DNA from: Streptomyces sp. CB02366
GTDB lineage: Bacteria; Actinomycetota; Actinomycetes; Streptomycetales; Streptomycetaceae
Assembly: GCF_001905905.1 (NCBI RefSeq)
Contig: NZ_LIVT01000011.1
Span: 116,838-180,837, forward strand
Length of the DNA: 64,000 bases
Direction of reading: 5' to 3'
In this document: piece by piece, positions 16,907-24,754 of the stretch
Position numbering within the stretch: position 1 is the first letter of the stretch
Layout of the letters: each line of letters begins with the position of its first letter
Notes under the pieces: model-generated
The model's database searches: none
Told to the model about the DNA's origin: nothing
The model's input: the letters and a program-made list of their open reading frames with translations, nothing else
Made by a program: the position numbers and the translations under genes

Positions 16907-17880
16907 CCCTCCACCGGGACGACGCGCGCGAAGCCGCCGTCCACCATCAGGTTCGCCACGGTCTCCAGCTCCGGCGGATTGCCCGCCAGCCGCTGCAGGA
17001 ACGCGTCGAAGTCCTCACCGCAGGGCAGCAGCAGCCGCTCCACACGCTCCTGGACACTCCAGCCGTCCCGGTCCCGGGCATCGTCGTACGGGCAGAACCA
17101 CACCGAACCCGGACGCTGACCGCGCACCTTCACCGCCAGGATCCCGCCCTGGACGAACGCCACGCCCAGGTAGTCCTTGGTGAAGTGGTCCCGCAGGCAC
17201 TTGTTCACGTACACCAGATCGTTCATCGCGGCCTCGTCACGCACCGTGAAGAACGGCTGGTCCACCAGCAGCCCCAGCTCGGCGTCCAACGCCGCGCCCA
17301 CCGGCGCCGAACCGCCCGCCGCCTTCAGGAACGAGCGGTACGCGCCGGGCAGCCGGTACCCGAGGTCCTCCTCGACCCCCTGCACCTGCTGCTCGCTCAC
17401 CGCGACCGCGCCCTTCGGCAGCCGGAAGTGCGCCGGACGGGTCTCCTGCAACGGGCGCGTACCGCGCCGGTCCTGGTCCACGTCCGTACCCGCCAGCCCG
17501 CCGTGATGACGCAGCAGCGCCTTCACCTCCACCGGCACCAGCTCCATCCGCCGGCCGCCCGGCACGTGGTGCCACGTCCAGCCGTGCGGGGTCGCCACCG
17601 CGGGAATCGTGTCCCACAACTCGTGCCCCGCCGCCGCCATCGCCGCGTTCGCCGACACGTAATCGGTCAGGCGCAGCTCATCGACACCGAAGCCCGGGGG
17701 CGGATCGGCGATCTCCGCCGCGGCGCGCGCGTACGGCGAGAACACCGGGCGGCCGCCCCCGTCCATCCGCACCCCTCCGGGGTGGCGGGAGGCCCGGACC
17801 GGGTCCGGGAAGTTCACGACCTGCCCGGCGTAGGCGGCGTTCGGTGGCGCGGCTTGCTGCCCGAGCCGACCTGTCGTCAT
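16903..17880 (-). CDS. WHH-type nuclease domain fused to SMI1/KNR4 (SUKH-1) domain
   Basis: Residues ~85-130 contain W103-H104-H105 followed by MELVP and then LLRHHGGL (H125/H126). This matches the WHH family of HNH/endonuclease VII toxins, whose pattern is WHH..dg..mqLVp..lH..ikHtGG; the middle His of LVPxxLH is Lys120 here. Residues ~160-300 form an SMI1/KNR4 domain (AVSEQQVQGVEEDLGYRLPG, YRSFLKAAGG, WFCPYDD, FLQRLAGN), which is the usual immunity partner of such nucleases. A toxin-type and an immunity-type fold are thus on one chain, maybe a tamed or self-inhibited nuclease. It is coupled (GTGA) to the next gene. ATG 17880 has a G-rich site upstream. Confidence 0.75.
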   Translation of the reverse strand: MTTGRLGQQAAPPNAAYAGQVVNFPDPVRASRHPGGVRMDGGGRPVFSPYARAAAEIADPPPGFGVDELRLTDYVSANAAMAAAGHELWDTIPAVATPHGWTWHHVPGGRRMELVPVEVKALLRHHGGLAGTDVDQDRRGTRPLQETRPAHFRLPKGAVAVSEQQVQGVEEDLGYRLPGAYRSFLKAAGGSAPVGAALDAELGLLVDQPFFTVRDEAAMNDLVYVNKCLRDHFTKDYLGVAFVQGGILAVKVRGQRPGSVWFCPYDDARDRDGWSVQERVERLLLPCGEDFDAFLQRLAGNPPELETVANLMVDGGFARVVPVEG

Positions 17881-18116
17881 GGCTGTTGCCCCCTGCTGCG
17901 TCCGGTGTTGCGCACAGCCTAAGCGGTGGGGCGTCAGGGCCCCCCGGGTCCGCCGGTACCGTCACCAACGGTCACATCCACGTGACGGTGAGGCGACGGC
18001 CGGGCCCCTTCGGACGACACGCGGGCACGTTTCCCCGCCCCCGCTTCCCCACCACCCGGCACATTTGGCAGGCTGTCCCCGCAACTCGGGGGATTGCAGG
18101 GAGGGACGTCAGCACG

Positions 18117-18641
18117 ATGCAAACCGCACAAACCGTCACATCAGGGGATCCGCGCCTCAGCTGGAGCAGCACCGAGGCCAGCCGCACCCCCCGCCTGATC
18201 CACCGCCGCGACGGGATCCTCCCCGCCGTGGCCGCCGCGCTGTCCGTCCGCGGGGAGACGCTGACCTGCACCGCCGGCAAGGGCGACCAGCCACCGGTGC
18301 TGCACCCGCTCGTCCAGGACTTCCTCGACACCCTCACCAGCGGCCAGCGCGAACGCTTCACCGGCCGCTGCCCCGAAGCCATACTGCTCTCCCGCCGGCT
18401 CACCGCCGCCGAGAGCGGACGCTCCAAACGCGCCCAGCGCAAACCCCTCACCAACGGGGAGGCGCGGCGCGCCCTCAAACACTCACGGATCACCGCCCGC
18501 CGCATCCGCGAGGACGGCGACCCGCTCCACGGCAGCTACGCACCGCCCTGCCGGTCCTGCTCCGCGCTCCTGTCCCACTTCGGCGTACGCCCCGTCGACC
18601 TCACCACCACCGGCGCCGCGACCACCGCCGAGAAGGGCTGA
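18117..18641 (+). CDS. YwqJ-like deaminase
   Basis: The 174-residue protein has the YwqJ-deaminase signature: C85-P-E87 (CPEAILLSRRL) and P144-C145-R-S-C148 (PPCRSCSALLSHFGV). In this family Cys/His of CxE and the PCxxC cysteines bind zinc and Glu is the proton shuttle. Members are common as C-terminal toxins of polymorphic secretion systems; here the domain is free-standing with only a short N-terminus and no secretion signal. GGGAGGG precedes ATG 18117. It is followed 10 bp later by a SUKH-3 gene and is divergent from the WHH/SUKH pair, so the whole block behaves as one locus. Confidence 0.8.
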   Translation: MQTAQTVTSGDPRLSWSSTEASRTPRLIHRRDGILPAVAAALSVRGETLTCTAGKGDQPPVLHPLVQDFLDTLTSGQRERFTGRCPEAILLSRRLTAAESGRSKRAQRKPLTNGEARRALKHSRITARRIREDGDPLHGSYAPPCRSCSALLSHFGVRPVDLTTTGAATTAEKG

Positions 18642-18651
18642 CCGCCCACCG

Positions 18652-19152
18652 ATGCACGACCGCCAGCAGCACACCTCCACCACCCGCTTCTCCGTCGCCG
18701 TCGACGCCGCCCTGCGCGGCGCCGGCTGGCAGCCCGGCCGCTGGGACATCCGCCAGGCGGAGGAGTGGGCCGACACCCTGCGCTCCCACGCCTCCCCCGC
18801 CGGCCACCGGCACGCCGTCTTCCCGGCGGCGGTCGAGGCGTGGGCGGAGTTCGGCGGCCTCCACATCACCGCCTCCGCCGCCGGCCGCCACATCGCGCCC
18901 GCCACCGTCCACATCGACCCCCTGAACGGCCTCCACCTGGCCCGCACGCTCGGCGACCTCGGCCGCGCCCTGGAGACCGAGGTCAGTCCGCTCGGGTCGG
19001 AAGGCGGGGAACAGGCGGTGCTGGCGATCGACGCCGAAGGCCGGGTCTACAGCATCGACCACACCGGCGACTGGTTCCTGGGCCAGGACATCGACGAGGC
19101 CCTGGCCACCCTCGTCACCGGCGTCCAACCGTCCCGCCTGACCTCGGCGTAA
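18652..19152 (+). CDS. SUKH-3 family immunity protein
   Basis: The 166-residue product matches SUKH-3: an N-terminal helix FSVAVDAALRGAGWQPGRW, then FPAAVEAWAEFGGLHI, an acidic central part, and a C-terminal VLAIDAEGRVYSIDHTGDWFLGQDIDEALATL. SUKH-3 proteins neutralise toxin deaminases or nucleases by direct binding. Lying 10 bp behind the YwqJ deaminase, it is the obvious antidote candidate. The ATG at 18652 gives family length. Confidence 0.82.
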   Translation: MHDRQQHTSTTRFSVAVDAALRGAGWQPGRWDIRQAEEWADTLRSHASPAGHRHAVFPAAVEAWAEFGGLHITASAAGRHIAPATVHIDPLNGLHLARTLGDLGRALETEVSPLGSEGGEQAVLAIDAEGRVYSIDHTGDWFLGQDIDEALATLVTGVQPSRLTSA

Positions 19153-19173
19153 GCGCGGCGGGCCCGCCCGGCG

Positions 19174-19210
19174 CCCGCGCGGGGGCCTGCCGCCCGGGCC
19201 CCCGCGCGGG
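19174..19210. terminator. bidirectional hairpin terminator
   Basis: CCCGCGCGGGGGCC at 19174-19187 pairs with GGCCCCCGCGCGGG at 19197-19210 over a 9-nt loop. It separates the rightward SUKH-3 gene from the leftward histidine-kinase gene. Confidence 0.7.
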
Positions 19211-19242
19211 TGCGGACGGGCCGACACCCACCGGTCCGGCCG

Positions 19243-20565
19243 TCAGGCGTCCGCACCGCAGGGGAGCACCGCCGACACCCGGAAGCCCCCCGCCTCGGTC
19301 GGGCCGGACACGAAGACGCCCCCCAGCCCGAGCACCCGCTCCCGCATCCCCACCAGTCCGTTGCCCCCGCTCGGCAGCCCCGCGTCCGCCACCGCGACGT
19401 CCGAGGGGCCGTTCTCCACCTGCATCGCGACCTCCGCACCCCGATGCGCGAGCCGCACCCACGTCTTCGCGCCCGCCGCGTGCTTGTGCACGTTCGTCAG
19501 CGCCTCCTGCACCACCCGGAACGCCGTCTGCTCGACCTCCGGCGGATACGGCCGCGCCTCCCCGTCCACCGACAGCTCGACCACCATTCCCGCCTGCCGC
19601 GACTGCGCCACCAGCTCCTCCAGCTCCCGCAGCCGGGGCCCCTCCTCCGACGCGACGCTCGCGGCAGCCGCGGCGGCGGCCTTCCGCACCGACGCCAGCG
19701 GAACCCCGCCCGCCGCCGCGGGCGCCGTCAGCGCCTCCCCCGTACGCAGCACCCCGAGCATCTCGCGCAGCTCCGTCAACGCCTGGCGGCCCATGTCCCC
19801 CACCAGCGCCGCGTTGCGCACCGCCTTCGCCGGGTCCTTCGGCGCGACGGCCTGCAGGGCGGCGGCGTGCACCACCATCAGGCTCACCCGGTGGGCGACC
19901 ACGTCGTGCATCTCCCGGGCGATCCGGGTCCGCTCCTCCGTACGCGCCCACTCGGCCCGCTCCTCGGCCCGGTCCGCGAGCAGCGACAACTCCCGCTCCA
20001 GCGAATCGGCCCGCTCCCGCAAGCTCTCCATCAGCCGGCGCCGGGCCCCTATGTAGAGGCCGAACAGCACCGAGGGAGCCGTCAGCCCCACCGCCATGAA
20101 GACCGACATCAGCGGGACGTACCAGTCCCCGGGGCCGAAGTCCGCCTGCTCCGCCACGCTCTGCCGCAGCCGCACGTACGTGACGATGAACGTCCCCGTC
20201 AGCGCCATCCCCGCCAGCACGACGGTGATCCGGCGCGGCACCTCCGACGCGGCCAGCGTGTACAGGCCCACGAGGGTCATCAGGAAACCCATCTCGGCGG
20301 GCGTCATCGCGATCGTCACGAGCACCACGGCGATCGGCCACCGCCGGCGCACCAGCAGCACCGAACCCGCCAGCAGTCCGATCACCACGCCCACCGGCGC
20401 CGGCATCCCGGCGTTCCCGGCGAACTCCACCCCCTCCAGGCCACACTCCAGCGCCGAGACCAGCGCCAGTCCCACGTCCAGGGCGACACTCCGCCGCCGC
20501 TCCCACCACCAGTAGCCGCGGGTGGTCGATCCCGCCGCCTCCCGGTCTGCCCCCGTTGCGGTCAT
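19243..20565 (-). CDS. two-component sensor histidine kinase, NarL-type (HisKA_3)
   Basis: The 440-residue membrane kinase has an N-terminal block of several hydrophobic segments (residues ~25-190: ALVSALECGLEGVEF, GVVIGLLAGSVLL, GLYTLAASEVP, MSVFMAVGLTAPSVL). A coiled-coil linker rich in Arg/Glu leads to the dimerisation helix with REMHDVVAHRVSLMVV, His being the phosphorylation site. The ATPase region has EALTNVHKHA (N-box) and GNGLVGMRERVLGLGG (G-box). This class pairs with LuxR-type regulators, but none lies next to it, so its partner is elsewhere. ATG 20565 places the first membrane segment normally; the frame extends to 20811 without support. Confidence 0.88.
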   Translation of the reverse strand: MTATGADREAAGSTTRGYWWWERRRSVALDVGLALVSALECGLEGVEFAGNAGMPAPVGVVIGLLAGSVLLVRRRWPIAVVLVTIAMTPAEMGFLMTLVGLYTLAASEVPRRITVVLAGMALTGTFIVTYVRLRQSVAEQADFGPGDWYVPLMSVFMAVGLTAPSVLFGLYIGARRRLMESLRERADSLERELSLLADRAEERAEWARTEERTRIAREMHDVVAHRVSLMVVHAAALQAVAPKDPAKAVRNAALVGDMGRQALTELREMLGVLRTGEALTAPAAAGGVPLASVRKAAAAAAASVASEEGPRLRELEELVAQSRQAGMVVELSVDGEARPYPPEVEQTAFRVVQEALTNVHKHAAGAKTWVRLAHRGAEVAMQVENGPSDVAVADAGLPSGGNGLVGMRERVLGLGGVFVSGPTEAGGFRVSAVLPCGADA

Positions 20566-20721
20566 GGCATCCAGCCTAAGGGCGGACGCACCTCGATTCC
20601 GGGGGACCGGCAACAGCACGCGCCGCACTCGAACAAGCACGAAACACCTGCCGATCGCCCGAAATGGCGAATCGCCCATGCTTTCGACCCGGACGTTCGC
20701 ATTCCGGACGACGATCCCCGT

Positions 20722-21086
20722 ATGACGGAAACCACAAGTACGTACGCCGACTTCGAGGGCTTGCGCGCCCGGGCGGCGGCGCTGCCCCGGGAGGGGTTGA
20801 GCGTCCGGCACGCATCGGCATCCACGAAACGGCAGACGCGGCGGAGGCCGAGCGCTTCCGGTCGGAGCTCACCGGGGCGCCCCGCTCCGACTTCATGAAG
20901 ACGACACTCGAGAAGCACAACCCGAAGACCGACCGCAAGAACACTCGCGAGGCATATCGCGGCCGTCTCGTCGTCCACGTGACCAAGAGCGCCGAGCTCT
21001 GTCGTCGCGTAGAAGGCGCTTGGTACGGCATAGTGTTGGGTGCCGATCCGACAGGCCGACACAATGTCCGGTTCAGTCGGAATTGA
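20722..21086 (+). pseudogene. internally deleted and frameshifted remnant of a conserved Streptomyces protein
   Basis: The 5' part reads MTETTSTYADFEGLRARAAA then LPREGLSVR in one frame, an N-terminus recalled from a Streptomyces family of roughly 250-300 residues. From 20811 another frame gives RIGIHETADAAEAERFRSEL, then TTLEKHNPKTDRKNT and VEGAWYGIVLGA, which match the C-terminus of the same family. The intervening HTH and central region is missing and the reading frame changes at the junction near 20808-20811, so this is an internal deletion. The remaining 3' frame stops at 21086, directly before the tRNA. The homology is recalled from memory, not searched. Confidence 0.65.
21036..21065 (+). 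promoter_or_regulatory. candidate promoter for tRNA-Gln
   Basis: TTGGGT at 21036-21041 and CACAAT at 21060-21065 are separated by 18 bp, placing transcription start about 14 nt before the tRNA. It lies inside the 3' part of the decayed gene. Weak -10 match, so tentative. Confidence 0.35.
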
Positions 21087-21159
21087 TCCCCCATGGTGTA
21101 ATCAGGCAGCACTGCGGTTTTTGGTACCGTCTGTTCAGGTTCAAATCCTGATGGGGGAG
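21087..21159 (+). tRNA. tRNA-Gln (anticodon UUG)
   Basis: All arms fold: acceptor TCCCCCA with TGGGGGA, D-stem GTGT with GCAC, anticodon stem GCGGT with ACCGT around loop TTTTGGT, and T-stem TCAGG with CCTGA around TTCAAAT. Anticodon TTG (21121-21123) reads CAA, and by wobble CAG. The 3' CCA is not encoded. It lies upstream of glmU, an arrangement recalled from other Streptomyces. Confidence 0.93.
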
Positions 21160-21170
21160 CTCCTGCACGC

Positions 21171-21197
21171 GGGCCCCGACCACACCGGTCGGGGCCC
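21171..21197 (+). terminator. tRNA-Gln terminator
   Basis: GGGCCCCGACC at 21171-21181 pairs perfectly with GGTCGGGGCCC at 21187-21197 over a 5-nt loop, 11 nt after the tRNA. Confidence 0.8.
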
Positions 21198-21268
21198 GCC
21201 CCCGTTTCCGGCGGAAACACCCCCGGTATCCTGCGGATGACCACCACCCGAAGCCGAAGGGCACATCC

Positions 21269-22717
21269 GTGAGCGCAACCAGCCCGGCAGCCGTCGTCGT
21301 CCTCGCAGCGGGTGAGGGCACCCGCATGAAGTCGAAGACCCCCAAGGTCCTGCACGAGATCTCCGGGCGCTCGCTCGTCGGACATGTCGTCGCCGCCGCC
21401 CGTGAGCTGGACCCCCAGCACCTCGTCGTGGTCGTCGGCCACGCCAGCGAGCAGGTCACCGCGCACCTGAACGCCGGCGACGCCCCCGTCCGCACAGCCT
21501 TCCAGGCCGAGCAGAACGGCACCGGGCACGCCGTCCGCACGGGGCTGGAGGAGCTCGGCGGGGTCGTCGACGGCACCGTGATCGTGGTCTGCGGCGACAC
21601 GCCGCTGCTGTCCGGCGAGACGCTCGGCGCGCTCGCCGCCACCCACGCCGCCGACGCCAACGCGGTCACCGTCCTGAGCGCCGAGGTCCCCGACTCCACC
21701 GGTTACGGGCGCATCGTGCGCGACCCGGCCTCGGGCGCGGTCACCGAGATCGTCGAGCACAAGGACGCCACCGACGAGCAGCGGGCGATCCGGGAGATCA
21801 ACTCCGGGGTGTTCGCGTTCGACGGGCGGCTGCTGGCCGACGCGCTGGGCAAGGTGCGCACCGACAACAGCCAGGGCGAGGAGTACCTCACCGACGTGCT
21901 CTCGATCCTGCGCGAGGCCGGGCACCGGGTCGGGGCGTGCGTGGCGGGCGACCACCGCGAGATCCTCGGCATCAACAACCGGCTCCAGCTCTCCGAGGCG
22001 CGCCGGCTGCTGAACGAGCGGTTGCTGGAGCGGGCGATGCTGGCGGGCGTGACCGTGGTGGACCCGGCGTCCACGCTGATCGACGCGACGGTGACGTACG
22101 AGCGGGACGCGGTCGTGCACCCGGGGACGCAGCTGCTGGGGACCACCCACCTCGCGGAGGACGCCGAGGTGGGGCCCAACACGCGGCTGAAGGACACCGC
22201 CGTCGGGGCCGGGGCGCGGGTGGACAACTCCGTGACGGACTCGGCCGAGATCGGTCCGGGGGCGTCGGTGGGCCCGTACGCGTACCTGCGGCCGGGAACC
22301 CGGCTGGGGACGAAGGCCAAGGCCGGGACGTACGTGGAGATGAAGAACGCGACCGTCGGCGAGGGGACGAAGGTCCCCCACCTCAGCTATGTGGGGGACG
22401 CGACGATCGGCGACCACACCAACATCGGTGCGGCGAGCGTCTTCGTGAACTACGACGGGGTGGCCAAGCACCACACGACGATCGGTTCCCACTGCCGTAC
22501 CGGTTCGGACAATATGTTTGTGGCACCCGTCACGGTCGGGGACGGGGTCTACACCGCCGCGGGGTCGGTCATCACCAAGGACGTGCCCGCGGGCTCGCTG
22601 GCCGTGGCGCGGGGCCAGCAGCGGAATATCGAGGGTTGGGTGGCCCGGAAGCGGCCGGGCAGCGCCGCCGCGCAGGCCGCTCAGGCGTCGGTGCGGGAGA
22701 CCGACGGGGAAAGCTGA
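21269..22717 (+). CDS. glmU: bifunctional UDP-GlcNAc pyrophosphorylase / glucosamine-1-phosphate N-acetyltransferase GlmU
   Basis: GlmU makes UDP-N-acetylglucosamine for peptidoglycan in two steps. The 482-residue product has the uridylyltransferase loop VVVLAAGEGTRMKSKTPK near residue 10 and the GYGRIVRDP/VEHKDA region of the nucleotidyltransferase. From ~residue 260 on it has left-handed beta-helix hexapeptide repeats (for example IGPGASVGPYAYLRPGTRLG) with the acetyltransferase segment VPHLSYVGDATIG and NYDG. GTG 21269 follows GAAGGGCAC. It is followed by prs, the neighbour in many actinobacteria, linking amino-sugar and nucleotide precursor supply. Confidence 0.96.
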   Translation: MSATSPAAVVVLAAGEGTRMKSKTPKVLHEISGRSLVGHVVAAARELDPQHLVVVVGHASEQVTAHLNAGDAPVRTAFQAEQNGTGHAVRTGLEELGGVVDGTVIVVCGDTPLLSGETLGALAATHAADANAVTVLSAEVPDSTGYGRIVRDPASGAVTEIVEHKDATDEQRAIREINSGVFAFDGRLLADALGKVRTDNSQGEEYLTDVLSILREAGHRVGACVAGDHREILGINNRLQLSEARRLLNERLLERAMLAGVTVVDPASTLIDATVTYERDAVVHPGTQLLGTTHLAEDAEVGPNTRLKDTAVGAGARVDNSVTDSAEIGPGASVGPYAYLRPGTRLGTKAKAGTYVEMKNATVGEGTKVPHLSYVGDATIGDHTNIGAASVFVNYDGVAKHHTTIGSHCRTGSDNMFVAPVTVGDGVYTAAGSVITKDVPAGSLAVARGQQRNIEGWVARKRPGSAAAQAAQASVRETDGES

Positions 22718-22836
22718 CCGGAAACAGGTGCGCCGGTGACGGCGTACCGTGATAGATGCTCACCCCATTTCGGCTGGCTCGTTGCACATCGGGACCATGC
22801 GTGCGGCGCCAGATACATGTCTGAGGAGACTGTGCT

Positions 22837-23814
22837 GTGACCGGGATCAAGACGACCGGCGAGAAGAAACTGATGCTCTTCTCCGGCCGCGCCCACCCCG
22901 AGCTTGCCGAGGAGGTCGCCCATCAGCTGGGAGTCGGTCTCGTGCCGACGAAGGCGTTTGATTTCGCCAATGGTGAGATCTATGTGCGGTTCCAGGAGTC
23001 GGCACGTGGCGCGGACTGCTTCCTGATCCAGAGCCACACGGCTCCGATCAACAAGTGGATCATGGAGCAGCTGATCATGCTGGACGCGCTGAAGCGCGCG
23101 TCGGCCCGCTCGATCACGGTGATCGTGCCGTTCTACGGGTACGCCCGTCAGGACAAGAAGCACCGGGGCCGCGAGCCGATCTCGGCCCGTCTGGTGGCGG
23201 ACCTGATGAAGACGGCGGGTGCGGACCGGATCCTCACCGTCGATCTGCACACGGACCAGATCCAGGGCTTCTTCGACGGCCCGGTGGACCACCTGTTCGC
23301 GCTGCCGATCCTGGCGGACTACGTGGGCGCGAAGGTGGACCGTTCCAAGCTGACGATCGTCTCGCCGGACGCGGGCCGGGTGCGGGTCGCCGACCGCTGG
23401 TGCGACCGGCTGGACGCGCCGCTGGCGATCGTGCACAAGCGCCGCGACAAGGACGTGCCGAACCAGGTCTCCGTCCACGAGGTCGTCGGCAACGTCGAGG
23501 GCCGGGTCTGTGTGCTGGTCGACGACATGATCGACACCGGTGGCACGATCTGCGCCGCGGCGGACGCCCTGTTCGCGCACGGGGCGGCGGACGTCATCGT
23601 GACGGCGACGCACGGCGTGCTGTCGGGTCCGGCGGCGGACCGGCTGAAGAACTCGAAGGTGAGCGAGTTCGTCTTCACGGACACCCTGCCGACCCCGGGT
23701 GAGCTGGAGCTGGACAAGATCACGGTGCTCTCGATCGCGCCGACGATCGCGCGTGCGGTGCGCGAGGTGTTCGAGGACGGTTCGGTGACGAGCCTCTTCG
23801 AGGAGCAGGGCTGA
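22837..23814 (+). CDS. prs: ribose-phosphate pyrophosphokinase (PRPP synthetase)
   Basis: Converts ribose-5-phosphate and ATP to PRPP for purine, pyrimidine, histidine, tryptophan and NAD synthesis. The 325 residues contain the family pattern in order: KLMLFSGRAHPELAEEV, FANGEIYVRFQESARGADCF, the VPFYGYARQDKKHRGREPIS regulatory/ATP flap, the DLHTDQIQGFFD motif and the PRPP-binding loop VLVDDMIDTGGTI. Length is normal for class I enzymes. GTG 22837 is preceded by GAGGAG. The 119-bp gap after glmU holds its leader. Confidence 0.96.
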   Translation: MTGIKTTGEKKLMLFSGRAHPELAEEVAHQLGVGLVPTKAFDFANGEIYVRFQESARGADCFLIQSHTAPINKWIMEQLIMLDALKRASARSITVIVPFYGYARQDKKHRGREPISARLVADLMKTAGADRILTVDLHTDQIQGFFDGPVDHLFALPILADYVGAKVDRSKLTIVSPDAGRVRVADRWCDRLDAPLAIVHKRRDKDVPNQVSVHEVVGNVEGRVCVLVDDMIDTGGTICAAADALFAHGAADVIVTATHGVLSGPAADRLKNSKVSEFVFTDTLPTPGELELDKITVLSIAPTIARAVREVFEDGSVTSLFEEQG

Positions 23815-23846
23815 CCGAGGTGCTGATCGCCCTCCGGTGATCCACT

Positions 23847-23876
23847 TTGGGCTGCGGCCTCCCCGCCGGGTAGACT
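23847..23876 (+). promoter_or_regulatory. candidate housekeeping promoter for rplY
   Basis: TTGGGC at 23847-23852 and TAGACT at 23871-23876 with an 18-bp spacer fit a HrdB-type promoter. The resulting leader of about 135 nt contains a perfect GCCGTAC-CTGT-GTACGGC hairpin at 23900-23917, which could serve regulation. Confidence 0.5.
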
Positions 23877-24020
23877 CTGCGAGTTGCTCGGCGAGGGAGG
23901 CCGTACCTGTGTACGGCGGTCCGTTATCGACGCGCTCTTCGTAGCAGGCCTGTCGTGGGCCGGGTGACCGTTCGTGTTCCGTCTTCCGACGGCCCACCCC
24001 ATCTGACGAGGAGTGCAACC

Positions 24021-24611
24021 ATGGCTGAGATCAAGCTCGCCAGCGAGGTCCGTACCGAGTTCGGCAAGGGCGCCGCCCGCCGCGTCCGCCGTGCCGACCG
24101 GGTTCCCGGTGTCGTCTACGGCCACGGCGCCGAGCCGGTCCACGTCACGCTGCCGGGCCACGAGCTGCTGCTCGCGCTGCGTACGGCCAACGTGCTGATC
24201 GGTCTGGAGATCGACGGCAAGGACGCGCTGGTCATCCCGAAGGCCGTGCAGCGCCACCCCCTCAAGGGCACCATCGAGCACGTCGACCTGCTGACCGTGA
24301 AGCGCGGCGAGAAGGTCGAGGTCGAGATCGCGGTGCACGCCGAGGGCGACCTGGCGCCGGGCGCCAACCTGCTGGAGTTCGTCCAGAACACGCTGCTGGT
24401 CGAGGCCGAGGCCACCCACATCCCCGAGTCCGTCACGGTCTCCGTCGCGGGCCTGGACGCCGGTGACTCGATCCTCGCCAAGGACATCGCGCTGCCCAAG
24501 GGTTCCGTGCTGGCCGGCGACGAGGACGCCATCGTGATCCAGGTCGTCGCCGCGCAGGCCGAGGAGCCGGCCGCGGGCGAGGCCGCCGAGGGCGAGAGCA
24601 CCGAGGCCTGA
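24021..24611 (+). CDS. rplY: 50S ribosomal protein L25/general stress protein Ctc
   Basis: The 196-residue protein is the long Ctc form of L25, which binds 5S rRNA. The N-terminal L25 domain (residues 1-95) starts MAEIKLASEVRTEFGKGAAR and includes RVPGVVYGHGAEP and AVQRHPLKGTIEHVDLL. The C-terminal TL5-type beta domain (residues ~100-180) is followed by an acidic Glu/Ala tail. ATG 24021 has GAGGAG upstream, and homology starts there. It lies between prs and pth. Confidence 0.95.
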   Translation: MAEIKLASEVRTEFGKGAARRVRRADRVPGVVYGHGAEPVHVTLPGHELLLALRTANVLIGLEIDGKDALVIPKAVQRHPLKGTIEHVDLLTVKRGEKVEVEIAVHAEGDLAPGANLLEFVQNTLLVEAEATHIPESVTVSVAGLDAGDSILAKDIALPKGSVLAGDEDAIVIQVVAAQAEEPAAGEAAEGESTEA

Positions 24612-24672
24612 GCCTCGTCCCCCTCCGTCGCGCCGGCTCCGGCCGCGTGACGTGTTCCACCTGCTTGACTGA

Positions 24673-24708
24673 CGGGGTGGTGGTTCCCTGCGGGGAGCCG
24701 CCGCCCCG
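24673..24708 (+). terminator. rplY terminator
   Basis: A 16-bp stem (24673-24688 with 24693-24708, three G-T pairs) with a 4-nt loop TGCG follows rplY by 61 nt and is followed by TT. Confidence 0.75.
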
Positions 24709-24754
24709 TTCGCCTGCCGTCCCGCTTGTACGCGTATGAGGAGACCGAGCGCTG

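Noticed and set aside
15026..17119. 697-codon frame opposite the SUKH-4 gene
   Set aside because: Antisense of Pro/Gly codons gives Arg/Gly-rich translation without recognisable domains; the minus-strand genes have clear motifs.
20562..21062. 166-codon minus-strand frame covering the pseudogene
   Set aside because: Its translation has no domain, while the + strand holds recognisable N- and C-terminal parts of a known family.
21087..21159. tRNA-Gln as an attachment site for an integrated element
   Set aside because: No integrase gene and no repeat of the tRNA 3' end was noticed downstream; glmU follows as in undisturbed chromosomes.
23900..23917. Possible riboswitch in the rplY leader
   Set aside because: Only one 7-bp hairpin was found, with no conserved aptamer pattern, so it is recorded as part of the promoter region only.
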